Part shown: one piece after another, positions 33,943 to 44,645 of the stretch
Position numbering within the stretch: the first letter of the stretch is position 1
Layout: each line of letters starts with the position of its first letter
From: Buttiauxella sp. B2
GTDB taxonomy: Bacteria > Pseudomonadota > Gammaproteobacteria > Enterobacterales > Enterobacteriaceae
DNA length: 64,000 bases
Direction: 5' to 3'
Assembly: GCF_006376615.1 (NCBI RefSeq)
Contig: NZ_VEXQ01000013.1
Location: 1-64,000 of the forward strand
Notes under the pieces: model-generated
Seen by the model: only the letters and a program-made list of their open reading frames with translations
Databases searched by the model: none
Told to the model about the DNA's origin: nothing
Program-made: the position numbers and the translations under genes

Positions 33943-35199
33943 ATGATCAAGGCGACGGACAGAAAACTGGTAGTAGGACTGGAGATCGGTACCGCAAAGG
34001 TTGCCGCTTTAGTAGGGGAAGTTCTGCCTGACGGTATGGTCAATATTATTGGCGTGGGCAGCTGCCCATCGCGTGGTATGGACAAGGGTGGCGTAAACGA
34101 TCTCGAGTCAGTCGTAAAATGTGTTCAGCGTGCAATTGATCAGGCTGAATTAATGGCTGATTGCCAGATATCTTCGGTCTACCTTGCGCTGTCAGGTAAG
34201 CATATTAGCTGCCAGAACGAGATTGGCATGGTGCCAATCTCAGAAGAAGAAGTGACGCAGGAAGACGTTGAGAACGTTGTTCACACCGCAAAGTCAGTGC
34301 GTGTACGTGACGAACATCGTGTTTTGCACGTTATCCCGCAAGAATACGCAATTGACTACCAGGAAGGCATCAAAAATCCTGTAGGTTTATCGGGTGTGCG
34401 TATGCAGGCTAAAGTGCACCTGATTACCTGTCACAACGATATGGCGAAAAACATCGTCAAAGCAGTTGAACGTTGTGGCCTTAAAGTTGACCAACTGATC
34501 TTTGCAGGGCTTGCGGCAAGCTACGCAGTATTGACCGAAGATGAGCGTGAATTAGGGGTCTGCGTGGTTGATGTCGGTGGTGGTACTATGGACATCGCGG
34601 TATACACTGGCGGTGCATTGCGCCACACCAAAGTTATCCCTTATGCAGGGAACGTGGTGACCAGTGATATCGCCTATGCCTTCGGCACACCGCCGAGTGA
34701 TGCAGAAGCCATTAAGGTGCGTCATGGTTGTGCGTTGGGTTCGATTGTAGGTAAAGACGAAAACGTTGAAGTGCCAAGTGTGGGGGGGCGCCCACCGCGA
34801 AGCCTGCAACGTCAGACGCTCGCTGAAGTTATCGAGCCCCGTTATACCGAGTTGTTGAACCTGGTAAACGAAGAGATTTTGCAATTACAAGAGCAACTTC
34901 GCCAGCAAGGTGTGAAGCACCACCTGGCCGCGGGGATTGTACTAACGGGTGGCGCGGCGCAAATTGAAGGCCTGGCAGCCTGTGCGCAGCGTGTGTTCCA
35001 TACGCAAGTGCGTATTGGACAACCGCTAAATATTACTGGCCTGACTGATTATGCCCAGGAGTCCTATTACTCCACCGCAGTCGGCCTGCTGCACTACGGG
35101 AAAGAAACACATCTCAGTGGTGAAGCAGAAGTGGAAAAACGAACCTCTGTCGGCTCATGGATTAAACGAATCAACAGCTGGCTGAGAAAAGAGTTTTAA
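33943..35199 (+). CDS. ftsA: Cell division protein FtsA
   Basis: Actin-like ATPase that tethers FtsZ to the membrane. At 418 residues it is two shorter than E. coli FtsA, the difference lying just before the C-terminal helix. Nucleotide-site motifs are LVVGLEIGTAKVAALVGE and CVVDVGGGTMDIAVYTGG, and TGGAAQIEGL is the adenosine motif. The C-terminal GSWIKRINSWLRKEF is the amphipathic membrane-targeting helix. A 63-base gap with a hairpin precedes ftsZ. Confidence 0.97.
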   Translation: MIKATDRKLVVGLEIGTAKVAALVGEVLPDGMVNIIGVGSCPSRGMDKGGVNDLESVVKCVQRAIDQAELMADCQISSVYLALSGKHISCQNEIGMVPISEEEVTQEDVENVVHTAKSVRVRDEHRVLHVIPQEYAIDYQEGIKNPVGLSGVRMQAKVHLITCHNDMAKNIVKAVERCGLKVDQLIFAGLAASYAVLTEDERELGVCVVDVGGGTMDIAVYTGGALRHTKVIPYAGNVVTSDIAYAFGTPPSDAEAIKVRHGCALGSIVGKDENVEVPSVGGRPPRSLQRQTLAEVIEPRYTELLNLVNEEILQLQEQLRQQGVKHHLAAGIVLTGGAAQIEGLAACAQRVFHTQVRIGQPLNITGLTDYAQESYYSTAVGLLHYGKETHLSGEAEVEKRTSVGSWIKRINSWLRKEF

Positions 35200-35208
35200 T
35201 TTTTATAA

Positions 35209-35233
35209 GAGACCAGACAAAATTAGTGGTCTC
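35209..35233 (+). other. Hairpin in the ftsA-ftsZ gap
   Basis: GAGACCA (35209-35215) and TGGTCTC (35227-35233) form a 7-bp perfect stem with an 11-base loop, 29 bases before the ftsZ start and upstream of its GGAGAG ribosome binding site. There is no T-run, so it is unlikely to terminate; it may affect mRNA stability or processing. Confidence 0.6.
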
Positions 35234-35262
35234 AGGCGACAGGCACAAAACGGAGAGAAACT

Positions 35263-36414
35263 ATGTTTGAACCTATGGAACTGACCAACGACGCGGTGAT
35301 TAAAGTCATCGGCGTCGGTGGTGGCGGCGGTAATGCCGTTGAACACATGGTGCGTGAACGCATCGAAGGTGTTGAATTCTTTGCAGTGAATACTGACGCT
35401 CAGGCGTTACGTAAAACTGCGGTAGGCCAGACTATCCAGATTGGTAATGGTATTACCAAAGGTCTGGGAGCTGGAGCGAACCCTGAAGTGGGTCGTACCG
35501 CTGCGGAAGAAGACCGTGACGCGTTACGTGCCGCACTTGAAGGTGCAGACATGGTATTTATCGCCGCAGGTATGGGTGGCGGTACAGGTACAGGTGCAGC
35601 ACCTGTAGTTGCAGAAGTTGCCAAAGATCTGGGCATCCTGACCGTAGCTGTTGTGACTAAGCCTTTCAACTTTGAAGGTAAGAAGCGCATGGCTTTTGCG
35701 GAGCAGGGTATTGCCGAGCTTTCTAAGCATGTTGACTCACTGATCACCATCCCTAACGACAAACTGTTGAAAGTGCTGGGCCGTGGTATTTCTTTGCTAG
35801 ACGCTTTCGGTGCAGCAAATGACGTATTGAAAGGCGCAGTACAGGGTATCGCTGAACTGATCACTCGTCCGGGTCTGATGAACGTCGACTTTGCTGACGT
35901 GCGTACCGTAATGTCAGAAATGGGTTATGCCATGATGGGTTCTGGTGTTGCAAGTGGTGAAGACCGAGCAGAAGAAGCGGCAGAAATGGCAATTTCCAGC
36001 CCACTTTTGGAAGACATCGATCTGTCTGGCGCTCGTGGTGTTCTGGTTAACATCACCGCTGGCTTTGATCTGCGTCTGGATGAGTTCGAAACTGTGGGTA
36101 ACACTATCCGTGCGTTCGCTTCTGATAACGCCACTGTAGTAATCGGTACTTCTCTGGACCCAGAGATGAACGACGAACTACGTGTGACCGTGGTTGCAAC
36201 CGGTATTGGTATGGACAAGCGTCCAGAAATTACTCTGGTGACCAACAAACAAACTCAGCAGCCTGTTATGGATCGCTACCAGCAGCACGGCATGGCTCCG
36301 CTTCAGCAAGAGCAAAAACCTGTTGCTAAAGTAGTGAACGACAATACGCCACAAACGACGAAAGAGCCTGATTATCTGGATATTCCAGCGTTCTTGCGTA
36401 AGCAAGCTGATTAA
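35263..36414 (+). CDS. ftsZ: Cell division protein FtsZ
   Basis: Tubulin-like GTPase that forms the Z ring. At 383 residues it equals the E. coli length. The N-terminal [14 protein letters not shown] and the tubulin signature [13 protein letters not shown] bind GTP. The variable linker (about 317-365) is followed by the conserved C-terminal peptide [15 protein letters not shown], which binds FtsA, ZipA and, from this same window, ZapD. A strong GGAGAG ribosome binding site precedes the start. Confidence 0.98.
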   Translation: MFEPMELTNDAVIKVIGVGGGGGNAVEHMVRERIEGVEFFAVNTDAQALRKTAVGQTIQIGNGITKGLGAGANPEVGRTAAEEDRDALRAALEGADMVFIAAGMGGGTGTGAAPVVAEVAKDLGILTVAVVTKPFNFEGKKRMAFAEQGIAELSKHVDSLITIPNDKLLKVLGRGISLLDAFGAANDVLKGAVQGIAELITRPGLMNVDFADVRTVMSEMGYAMMGSGVASGEDRAEEAAEMAISSPLLEDIDLSGARGVLVNITAGFDLRLDEFETVGNTIRAFASDNATVVIGTSLDPEMNDELRVTVVATGIGMDKRPEITLVTNKQTQQPVMDRYQQHGMAPLQQEQKPVAKVVNDNTPQTTKEPDYLDIPAFLRKQAD

Positions 36415-36445
36415 GAATAAACCGGAAGTTGGGGATTTTCGCTCT

Positions 36446-36477
36446 TTGTGCTAAACTGGTCCACCGATTGTGATATA
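36446..36477 (+). promoter_or_regulatory. Candidate lpxC promoter
   Basis: TTGTGC (36446-36451), 17 bases, TGTGAT (36469-36474), with an overlapping GATATA alternative -10. It lies in the 100-base ftsZ-lpxC gap where E. coli has an lpxC promoter. Neither hexamer is close to consensus. Confidence 0.4.
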
Positions 36478-36493
36478 CACTTCGGTTGGATAG

Positions 36494-37432
<939 letters not shown>

Positions 37433-37440
37433 CACCAGAA

Positions 37441-37959
37441 TTATTTATTACGACTGGTTTTGTTGGTACTCTCTCCGGCCAATGATGCCAGTCGTTCTAT
37501 TATTGCCTTTAACCTCTCTGGGCTACGTTCCGCCACCATTCTTAATGCCTCTGCACTTTGTTGGCTCAGCACTCTGTTAACCCCTTCAGTTTTAACTTTC
37601 ATTGTCTGAATGCTGTTTTCTTGTACGGATTCTTGCCCAATTGCAGCCAGTGATGGATTAATCCTGATGTCGATTGATGTCAATGATGGTAATATTTGTG
37701 CTCTTAATGCACTCAGTAGCGTGGCTTGTTCGTAGCGTAAACGCATCAGCCAGCTAGCATTTGCAGTTTCAAGTACGAGAATGCCTTGTCGGAAATTTGC
37801 TACCCGGCACCAGGGATGCAGTTGAGCGGGTAATATCCCTTTCACTGCCCTGTTAAGCCGTAGTAGAGCAGTGGCGCGTTGCTGCACGTTTTGCAACACG
37901 CTTTCGGCACCAGCATCATCGAACAAATGCTCTAAAGATTGTGGGCGACTATCACGCAT
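37441..37959 (-). CDS. dciA: DciA-type DUF721 protein (predicted replicative helicase loader/operator)
   Basis: A 172-residue DUF721 protein. Family features seen: [61 protein letters not shown] and a C-terminal helix [16 protein letters not shown]. DciA proteins deliver or regulate the replicative helicase DnaB in most bacteria. In Pseudomonas and Vibrio, as I recall, the gene lies in the same lpxC-secA interval. E. coli K-12 lacks it and uses phage-derived DnaC. Here it is on the reverse strand, converging with lpxC (8-base gap) and divergent from secM (22-base gap), with GGAG 9 bases before the ATG. Whether it still acts on DnaB in an organism that may also have DnaC cannot be told from this window. 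The frame is intact and well conserved in composition, so it is not an obvious pseudogene. Confidence 0.8.
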   Translation of the reverse strand: MRDSRPQSLEHLFDDAGAESVLQNVQQRATALLRLNRAVKGILPAQLHPWCRVANFRQGILVLETANASWLMRLRYEQATLLSALRAQILPSLTSIDIRINPSLAAIGQESVQENSIQTMKVKTEGVNRVLSQQSAEALRMVAERSPERLKAIIERLASLAGESTNKTSRNK

Positions 37960-37981
37960 ACATAATGCTCCGGCGGATAAA

Positions 37982-38488
37982 GTGATTGGTATTCTAAATC
38001 GTTGGCGACAGTTTGGCAGACGTTATTTCTGGCCGCATCTCATATTGGGGATGGTCGCGGCGAGTTTTGGCATGCCTGCGCTTAGCCAAAATACTGAGCC
38101 AACAGCCCCGGCGGAAACCTCCACCAGTAGCCACGATTACCTCAATAAGGTTAGCTTTAATAGTCTGGCATTATTGCAGGAAAGTACTCGTCGACCATCA
38201 TTTAGTGTCGATTACTGGCATCAGCATGCTATTCGCACAGTTATTCGTCACCTTTCTTTTGCTATGGCACCTCAAACCCTGCCAGTAGCCCAAGAGAGTT
38301 TGCCTCTTCAGGCACATAAACTCGCATTACTCGATACGCTCAGCGCGCTTCTTACCCAAGAAAGTAAACCGCCTGTTATCGTACGTCGTACCACGCTTTG
38401 GCAGCCACCTGCTGTCGAGGCCTTCAGTCCTGCCATTTGGATTAGCCAGGTCCAGGGTATCCGCGCAGGTCCTCAACGCCTCAGCTAA
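37982..38488 (+). CDS. secM: Secretion monitor SecM (secA translational regulator)
   Basis: Exported regulatory peptide whose translation arrest exposes the secA ribosome binding site when secretion is slow. The GTG start at 37982 gives 168 residues (E. coli 170, also GTG) and begins [19 protein letters not shown]; the longer upstream frame runs back over dciA and is rejected. A signal sequence with [15 protein letters not shown] lies at about 20-37. The arrest motif [17 protein letters not shown] at 148-164 retains every residue of F-x4-WI-x4-GIRAGP, with Pro164 the stalling proline. The stretch just before it, [15 protein letters not shown], differs from E. coli. secA begins 66 bases later. 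Confidence 0.93.
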   Translation: MIGILNRWRQFGRRYFWPHLILGMVAASFGMPALSQNTEPTAPAETSTSSHDYLNKVSFNSLALLQESTRRPSFSVDYWHQHAIRTVIRHLSFAMAPQTLPVAQESLPLQAHKLALLDTLSALLTQESKPPVIVRRTTLWQPPAVEAFSPAIWISQVQGIRAGPQRLS

Positions 38489-38554
38489 ATCCACTTCCTT
38501 TAATTATAACGTTATTTTAGCTCTGCCCAGATGGTAGGCGTTTGAGAATTTATT

Positions 38555-41260
38555 ATGCTAATCAAATTATTAACTAAAGTTTTCGGTAGTCGTAACGATC
38601 GCACCCTGCGTCGTATGCGTAAAGTTGTCACCCTGATTAACAGCATGGAACCGGAAATTGAAAAACTTTCCGATGATGAGTTGAAAGCAAAAACTGGTGA
38701 GTTCCGCGCGCGTCTTGCGAAAGGCGAAGTGTTGGAAAATCTGATTCCAGAAGCTTTTGCTGTTGTTCGTGAAGCAAGTAAGCGTGTTTTCGGTATGCGT
38801 CACTTCGACGTACAGCTGCTTGGCGGCATGGTACTGAACGATCGTTGTATTGCAGAAATGCGTACCGGTGAAGGTAAAACACTGACTGCGACACTACCTG
38901 CTTATCTGAATGCCTTGAGTGGCCGTGGTGTCCACGTTGTTACTGTGAACGACTACCTGGCGCAGCGCGATGCTGAGAACAACCGCCCTCTGTTCGAATA
39001 CCTGGGATTAAGCGTCGGTATCAACTTACCTAACATGCCAGCATCTGCAAAGCGCGAAGCTTATGCAGCTGACATTACTTACGGCACTAACAACGAATAC
39101 GGTTTTGACTATCTGCGTGACAACATGGCGTTTAGCCCAGAAGAGCGTGTGCAGCGTAAACTTCACTACGCATTGGTGGATGAGGTTGACTCAATTCTTA
39201 TCGATGAAGCGCGCACACCACTTATCATCTCCGGCCCTGCTGAAGACAGCTCCGAGATGTATAAGAAAGTAAACAAAATCATCCCAAGCCTTATCCGCCA
39301 GGAAAAAGAAGATTCTGATACTTTCCAGGGTGAAGGCCACTTCTCCGTGGACGAAAAATCTCGTCAGGTAAACATTACGGAACGCGGTCTGGTGCTGGTT
39401 GAAGAGCTGCTGGTTCGTGAAGGCATCATGGAAGAAGGTGAGTCACTTTATTCACCAACCAATATTATGTTGATGCACCACGTGACTGCCGCGTTGCGCG
39501 CACATGTTCTGTTCACCCGTGACGTTGACTACATCGTGAAAGACGGCGAGGTTATCATCGTTGATGAACATACCGGTCGTACCATGCAAGGTCGTCGTTG
39601 GTCTGATGGCCTGCATCAGGCAGTCGAAGCCAAAGAAGGTGTCGATATTCAGAACGAAAACCAGACTCTGGCATCCATCACCTTCCAGAACTACTTCCGC
39701 CTGTATGAAAAATTAGCAGGTATGACAGGTACTGCGGATACCGAAGCGTTCGAGTTCAGCTCTATCTATAAGCTCGATACCATCGTTGTGCCAACTAACC
39801 GTCCAATGATTCGTAAAGACATGCCTGATTTGGTCTACATGACTGAAGTAGACAAGATTGCTGCGATTATCGAAGACATTAAAGAACGTACTGCCAATGG
39901 TCAGCCAGTGTTGGTGGGTACCATTTCTATCGAGAAATCTGAGGTCGTCTCTGCTGAGTTGACCAAAGCTGGTATCAAACACAACGTTCTGAATGCCAAA
40001 TTCCACGCGAACGAAGCAGGTATTGTTGCTCAAGCGGGTTACCCTGCTGCGGTGACCATTGCGACGAACATGGCAGGTCGTGGTACGGATATCGTATTGG
40101 GTGGTAGTTGGCAGGCAGAAGTTGCTGAGCTTGAAAACCCAACGCCTGAACAAATTGCGCAGATTAAAGCTGACTGGCAAATTCGCCATGACGCGGTTCT
40201 GACGTCTGGTGGTCTGCACATCATCGGTACAGAACGTCACGAATCTCGCCGTATCGATAACCAGTTACGTGGTCGTTCTGGTCGTCAGGGTGACGCGGGT
40301 TCATCTCGCTTCTACCTGTCTATGGAAGATTCCCTGATGCGTATTTTTGCATCGGATCGCGTTTCAGGCATGATGCGTAAACTGGGCATGAAGCCAGGCG
40401 AAGCCATTGAGCACCCATGGGTGACCAAAGCGATTGCTAACGCACAGCGTAAAGTTGAAAGCCGTAACTTTGATATCCGTAAACAGCTTCTTGAATACGA
40501 TGATGTGGCAAACGACCAGCGCCGCGCGATCTACAGCCAGCGTAACGAATTGCTGGATGTGAGCGACGTTAGCGAAACCATCAATAGCATCCGCGAAGAT
40601 GTCTTTAAAGTGACTATCGACGCGCACATTCCACCGCAATCGCTGGAAGAAATGTGGGATGTTGAAGGACTGGAAGAACGTCTGAAAAACGACTTTGACC
40701 TCGAACTGCCAATTAAAGAGTGGCTGGATAAAGAGCCTGAACTGCACGAAGAAACTCTGCGCGAGCGTATTTTGCAAAACGCTATCGAAGTGTATAAGCG
40801 CAAGGAAGAAGTTGTTGGCATTGAAATGATGCGTCATTTCGAAAAAGGCGTCATGCTGCAGACACTGGACTCACTGTGGAAAGAGCACCTGGCAGCAATG
40901 GATTATCTGCGTCAGGGTATCCACTTACGTGGTTATGCACAGAAAGATCCGAAGCAAGAATACAAGCGTGAATCCTTTGCTATGTTTGCATCCATGCTTG
41001 AAGCGCTGAAATATGAAGTGATCAGTACGCTCAGCAAGGTGCAGGTTCGTATGCCTGAAGAAGTCGAAGCAATGGAGCAACAGCGTCGTGAAGAGGCTGA
41101 TCGTCTGGCACAGATGCAACAGCTGAGCCATCAGGATGACGACACGCTTGCTGCTGAAGCATTGGCTGCGGAAACGGGTGAGCGCAAAGTGGGTCGTAAC
41201 GACCCGTGTCCATGCGGTTCTGGTAAGAAATTCAAACAGTGTCATGGTCGTTTGAGCTAA
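38555..41260 (+). CDS. secA: Protein translocase ATPase SecA
   Basis: Motor of Sec-dependent export. The 901-residue protein matches E. coli SecA. Walker A is in [14 protein letters not shown], the DEAD-type motif in [14 protein letters not shown], and the second helicase domain carries [13 protein letters not shown] and [15 protein letters not shown]. The C-terminal zinc domain [14 protein letters not shown] binds SecB and lipid. Expression is coupled to SecM translation immediately upstream. Confidence 0.98.
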   Translation: MLIKLLTKVFGSRNDRTLRRMRKVVTLINSMEPEIEKLSDDELKAKTGEFRARLAKGEVLENLIPEAFAVVREASKRVFGMRHFDVQLLGGMVLNDRCIAEMRTGEGKTLTATLPAYLNALSGRGVHVVTVNDYLAQRDAENNRPLFEYLGLSVGINLPNMPASAKREAYAADITYGTNNEYGFDYLRDNMAFSPEERVQRKLHYALVDEVDSILIDEARTPLIISGPAEDSSEMYKKVNKIIPSLIRQEKEDSDTFQGEGHFSVDEKSRQVNITERGLVLVEELLVREGIMEEGESLYSPTNIMLMHHVTAALRAHVLFTRDVDYIVKDGEVIIVDEHTGRTMQGRRWSDGLHQAVEAKEGVDIQNENQTLASITFQNYFRLYEKLAGMTGTADTEAFEFSSIYKLDTIVVPTNRPMIRKDMPDLVYMTEVDKIAAIIEDIKERTANGQPVLVGTISIEKSEVVSAELTKAGIKHNVLNAKFHANEAGIVAQAGYPAAVTIATNMAGRGTDIVLGGSWQAEVAELENPTPEQIAQIKADWQIRHDAVLTSGGLHIIGTERHESRRIDNQLRGRSGRQGDAGSSRFYLSMEDSLMRIFASDRVSGMMRKLGMKPGEAIEHPWVTKAIANAQRKVESRNFDIRKQLLEYDDVANDQRRAIYSQRNELLDVSDVSETINSIREDVFKVTIDAHIPPQSLEEMWDVEGLEERLKNDFDLELPIKEWLDKEPELHEETLRERILQNAIEVYKRKEEVVGIEMMRHFEKGVMLQTLDSLWKEHLAAMDYLRQGIHLRGYAQKDPKQEYKRESFAMFASMLEALKYEVISTLSKVQVRMPEEVEAMEQQRREEADRLAQMQQLSHQDDDTLAAEALAAETGERKVGRNDPCPCGSGKKFKQCHGRLS

Positions 41261-41280
41261 GAACTTTAATTGTCGACGAA

Positions 41281-41304
41281 GGCGCAGCTTGCTGCGCCTT
41301 TTTT
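41281..41304 (+). terminator. Intrinsic terminator after secA
   Basis: GGCGCAG (41281-41287) pairs with CTGCGCC (41292-41298) around CTTG, followed by six T. It sits 20 bases after the secA stop and before mutT. Confidence 0.92.
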
Positions 41305-41325
41305 CTATGGAGCACCTGAACAAAA

Positions 41326-41715
41326 ATGAAACAATTAGAAATCGCCATTGGCATCATTCGCAACGCGCAGGGTGAGATTTTTATTACTCAACGAGCGGCA
41401 GATGCTCATATGGCAAATAAGCTTGAATTTCCCGGAGGGAAAATTGAGGTAGATGAAACGCCGGAACAGGCGCTAGTTCGTGAGCTTCAGGAAGAGACGG
41501 GCATAACGGCGAATGAGTTTACTTTGTTCGATAAATTGTCTTATGAGTTTCCGGACAGACACGTGACACTGTGGTTTTATATAGTAAAAAGTTGGGAAGG
41601 TGATCCGTGGGGCAAAGAAGGGCAACCGGGGCAGTGGATTGCGCAAAATGCGCTGGTGGCTACAGATTTTCCACCAGCTAATGAACCTATTATTAGCAAA
41701 TTACAGCAACATTAA
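41326..41715 (+). CDS. mutT: 8-oxo-dGTP diphosphatase MutT
   Basis: Hydrolyses 8-oxo-dGTP and 8-oxo-GTP, preventing A:T to C:G changes; complements MutY, encoded earlier in this window. The 129-residue protein equals the E. coli length. The Nudix box spans about residues 37-59, from [12 protein letters not shown] to RELQEETGI, with all catalytic glutamates present. It ends IISKLQQH and overlaps the last 4 bases of reverse-strand yacG. Confidence 0.96.
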   Translation: MKQLEIAIGIIRNAQGEIFITQRAADAHMANKLEFPGGKIEVDETPEQALVRELQEETGITANEFTLFDKLSYEFPDRHVTLWFYIVKSWEGDPWGKEGQPGQWIAQNALVATDFPPANEPIISKLQQH

Positions 41716-41909
41716 CGCAGGTCTTCTTCACTCCAGTCGTCGCTTTCAGACAGATCGCCGCTGCTTGGAATTCGTTTTTCCTCGGCGGCCCATTCACCTA
41801 AATCAATCAGTTGGCAGCGCTTGCAGCAAAATGGACGATACGGGCTGGTTTCATTCCAGACAACTATTTTACCGCAGCCTGGGCAGTTTACTTTTGTAAG
41901 TTCAGTCAT
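41712..41909 (-). CDS. yacG: DNA gyrase inhibitor / zinc protein YacG
   Basis: Small zinc-finger protein reported to bind GyrB and inhibit gyrase. The 65-residue product equals the E. coli length. Four zinc-binding cysteines are Cys9, Cys12, Cys28 and Cys32 (VNCPGCGK and FCCKRC), and [19 protein letters not shown] is highly conserved. It is the last gene of the leftward coaE-zapD-yacG series, 9 bases after zapD, and its stop overlaps mutT. Confidence 0.95.
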   Translation of the reverse strand: MTELTKVNCPGCGKIVVWNETSPYRPFCCKRCQLIDLGEWAAEEKRIPSSGDLSESDDWSEEDLR

Positions 41910-41918
41910 ATTTGCTCC

Positions 41919-42662
41919 TTAACAGCATGCCAGCTCAAAATCGAGACGCTCAGGGATGATTCCGTTTTCGCTGTCGAGTGGTAAGAAACGAATCGCAAAA
42001 CGGCTTTTATGGCCCGAAACCTGAGGGTACAGCTGCGCGGAAAGGTCTAATTGTAGACGCAGCAGATCGGCATCATCTCCGTTGTCCTGATAAAAACCGT
42101 TCAGACTGGTGTGCTTACGTAATGGCGCAGAATTACGAATAATATCCAATACCAGTTCCAATGCGTGTTTTAACGGCTGCAAACTTGCCAACCAATTATT
42201 AATTTGCGCATCACGCTGCGCCTGTGGCGAATACAACCAGATATGTAATGTCGGCAAATCAAAGCTACAGCATCCACCTGGAATGCTAAGACGCTGGCGA
42301 ACCAGCGCGATTAAGCGATCTTCACGTAAGACTTGCCCCAGGCGCGGTGCTGCCATTAAAACACCGCCCCGTTCTTTTAGTTGGTTGCGCAGTGAGTCAA
42401 TTCGCTGCATATCCACACCTGGAACTTCAGACCAGCTCAGTAATTTACGCTGTTGACGTTCCAGTTCTTTGAGAATATCTGTACGAATTTCTCCCCGCTC
42501 AAAGACATCGAGCAGATCACCGACGTTGCGGAAAAAATGAAGTGCTTTGGAGGTTTCATTCACCGGTAGTGAACTTTCGAGTTGTTGGATTAGGAACTCG
42601 ATACGCAACCAGGTACGCATTTTTTCATTCAGTGGGTGCTCAAAAAGAATCTGGGTGCTCAT
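41919..42662 (-). CDS. zapD: Cell division protein ZapD
   Basis: Stabilises and bundles FtsZ filaments by binding the FtsZ C-terminal peptide, seen intact at the end of ftsZ in this window. The 247-residue protein matches E. coli ZapD (YacF), with [19 protein letters not shown] at the N-terminus and [19 protein letters not shown] in the centre, ending RLDFELACC. Its ATG at 42662 overlaps the coaE stop, so the two are coupled. Confidence 0.95.
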   Translation of the reverse strand: MSTQILFEHPLNEKMRTWLRIEFLIQQLESSLPVNETSKALHFFRNVGDLLDVFERGEIRTDILKELERQQRKLLSWSEVPGVDMQRIDSLRNQLKERGGVLMAAPRLGQVLREDRLIALVRQRLSIPGGCCSFDLPTLHIWLYSPQAQRDAQINNWLASLQPLKHALELVLDIIRNSAPLRKHTSLNGFYQDNGDDADLLRLQLDLSAQLYPQVSGHKSRFAIRFLPLDSENGIIPERLDFELACC

Positions 42663-43282
42663 TATTCGTTTTCCTGCTGTGCGGCCTGGGACGCCAGTTC
42701 AAGATACTGGCAATGCAGACGGTCAACATGTGCGGCCACTTGTGCAGTGCCACCATCATTATTAATTACATCATCGGCAACGGCTAAACGTGCCTCGCGT
42801 GTCACCTGCGCAGCAAGGATTTGTTGCACATGTTGGCGGCTGACTTTATCGCGCGCAATAGTACGTGCGATTTGCACTTCTGGCGAGACATCAACAACCA
42901 GAACGCGATCGGCCTTTTGTTGTAGGTTATTCTCAATTAATAAAGGAACAACCCACAAAACGTAAGGAGAAAGAGCTTGGTTGATTTCAGTTTGGGTTCG
43001 CTGGTGGATAAGTGGGTGTAGCAGTTCATTGAGCCATTGTTTCTGTTCTGGAGAAGAAAAAATTTTTTCACGAAGGACCCGACGATTTAGGGTGCCATCC
43101 TGAAGGAGGATCTCTGTACCAAAATGCTCAGCAATAATGCTAAGTGCGGGCTGTCCGGGCTCAACAATCTGACGCGCTATCACGTCTGCGTCTACAATGG
43201 TAATACCTAAGCGGGAAAAGTTATCAGCGACAGTACTTTTGCCACTTCCTATCCCACCTGTTAATGCCACCGTATAAACCAT
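42662..43282 (-). CDS. coaE: Dephospho-CoA kinase
   Basis: Last step of coenzyme A synthesis, phosphorylating the 3'-OH of dephospho-CoA. The 206-residue protein equals the E. coli length. The P-loop is [31 protein letters not shown] and VVPLLIENN are the CoA-binding family motifs. First in coaE-zapD-yacG, with a one-base overlap to zapD. The upstream gap to guaC is about 275 bases. Confidence 0.97.
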   Translation of the reverse strand: MVYTVALTGGIGSGKSTVADNFSRLGITIVDADVIARQIVEPGQPALSIIAEHFGTEILLQDGTLNRRVLREKIFSSPEQKQWLNELLHPLIHQRTQTEINQALSPYVLWVVPLLIENNLQQKADRVLVVDVSPEVQIARTIARDKVSRQHVQQILAAQVTREARLAVADDVINNDGGTAQVAAHVDRLHCQYLELASQAAQQENE

Positions 43283-43453
43283 AAAAACTAGACCTTAAAT
43301 CTGTGTTTCGTCAAAGAGATAGATAGCTAACTTGCACCAGGCGTATTTCTGGAAAGCATGGCTTCGCTGGGAAAAGTGACACCCAAGTAACAATTTCCTG
43401 TTACACAGGTAAATTTCATCGATTGTAGCGTAAAAAAGACTGTTTTCGCAGTC

Positions 43454-43481
43454 TTGCAGCGGCATTAATAGTGCGTATGAT
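43454..43481 (+). promoter_or_regulatory. guaC promoter
   Basis: TTGCAG (43454-43459), 16 bases, TATGAT (43476-43481). It lies 76 bases before the guaC start with no other good candidate in the gap. Confidence 0.6.
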
Positions 43482-43557
43482 AACACCACTGGAATTGGTG
43501 GTTACTTCGCCAATTGCGTTCACGCGTCCTTCGCCATTCGACCCAGGAATCTGCAAC

Positions 43558-44601
43558 ATGCGTATTGAAGAAGATTTGAAGTTAGGTTTTAAAGACGTTC
43601 TTATTCGTCCAAAACGTTCCACACTGAAAAGCCGCTCTGATGTAGAGCTTGACCGCCAGTTCACTTTCAAACACTCCGGTATTGCATGGTCAGGTGTTCC
43701 GATCATTGCTGCTAACATGGACACCGTTGGCACCTTCGGTATGGCCCAGGCATTGGCCTCGTTTGATATCCTCACCGCAGTTCATAAACACTACTCTGTT
43801 GAAGAGTGGAGCAACTTCGTTAAGTCTGTTTCAGACGACGTACTGAAGTTCGTTATGGTTTCAACGGGCACATCAGATGCTGATTTCCTGAAAACCAAGC
43901 AGATTCTTTCTCTTCATCCTGCACTGCAATTTATCTGTATCGATGTGGCTAATGGCTACTCCGAGCACTTCACTCAGTTCTTGTCAAAAGCGCGTGAAGC
44001 GTGGCCGGATAAAGTTATCTGTGCAGGTAACGTCGTCACCGGTGAAATGTGCGAAGAGCTTATCCTTTCTGGTGCTGACATTGTTAAAGTCGGTATCGGT
44101 CCGGGTTCTGTATGTACCACTCGCGTGAAAACCGGTGTTGGTTACCCGCAGCTTTCTGCTGTTATTGAATGTGCTGATGCGGCTCACGGCCTCGGCGGCC
44201 AGATTGTTAGCGACGGTGGCTGTACTATGCCTGGCGATGTTGCTAAAGCATTCGGCGGCGGCGCTGACTTCGTGATGTTGGGCGGTATGCTGGCAGGTCA
44301 TGAAGAGAGTGGCGGCACAATTGTTGAAGAAAACGGTGAGAAATTCATGCTGTTTTACGGTATGAGCTCTGAGTCTGCAATGACCCGCCACGTTGGTGGT
44401 GTTGCACAATATCGTGCGGCAGAAGGCAAAACGGTGAAACTGCCATTGCGCGGCCCTGTAGAAAACACAACCCGTGACATTCTGGGTGGATTGCGTTCTG
44501 CATGTACCTATGTTGGTGCTTCTCGCCTGAAAGAGTTGACCAAACGTACCACGTTCATTCGTGTTGCTGAGCAGGAAAACCGCGTTTTCAATAGCCTCTA
44601 A
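43558..44601 (+). CDS. guaC: GMP reductase
   Basis: NADPH-dependent deamination of GMP to IMP in purine salvage. From ATG 43558 (AGGAAT upstream) the protein has 347 residues, the same as E. coli GuaC; an ATG at 43471 would add 29 residues without family support. The IMPDH/GMPR barrel contains the active cysteine Cys186 in [12 protein letters not shown] and the conserved [11 protein letters not shown]. It converges with hofC over a bidirectional hairpin. Confidence 0.96.
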   Translation: MRIEEDLKLGFKDVLIRPKRSTLKSRSDVELDRQFTFKHSGIAWSGVPIIAANMDTVGTFGMAQALASFDILTAVHKHYSVEEWSNFVKSVSDDVLKFVMVSTGTSDADFLKTKQILSLHPALQFICIDVANGYSEHFTQFLSKAREAWPDKVICAGNVVTGEMCEELILSGADIVKVGIGPGSVCTTRVKTGVGYPQLSAVIECADAAHGLGGQIVSDGGCTMPGDVAKAFGGGADFVMLGGMLAGHEESGGTIVEENGEKFMLFYGMSSESAMTRHVGGVAQYRAAEGKTVKLPLRGPVENTTRDILGGLRSACTYVGASRLKELTKRTTFIRVAEQENRVFNSL

Positions 44602-44611
44602 GCTATCTAAA

Positions 44612-44633
44612 CGGCGTGGCTTAGGCCGCGCCG
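44612..44633. terminator. Bidirectional hairpin between guaC and hofC
   Basis: CGGCGTGGC (44612-44620) pairs with GCCGCGCCG (44625-44633) with one G-U pair around a TTAG loop. It lies between convergent stops. T-runs are weak on both sides. Confidence 0.6.
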
Positions 44634-44645
44634 CTATCTACTTTA

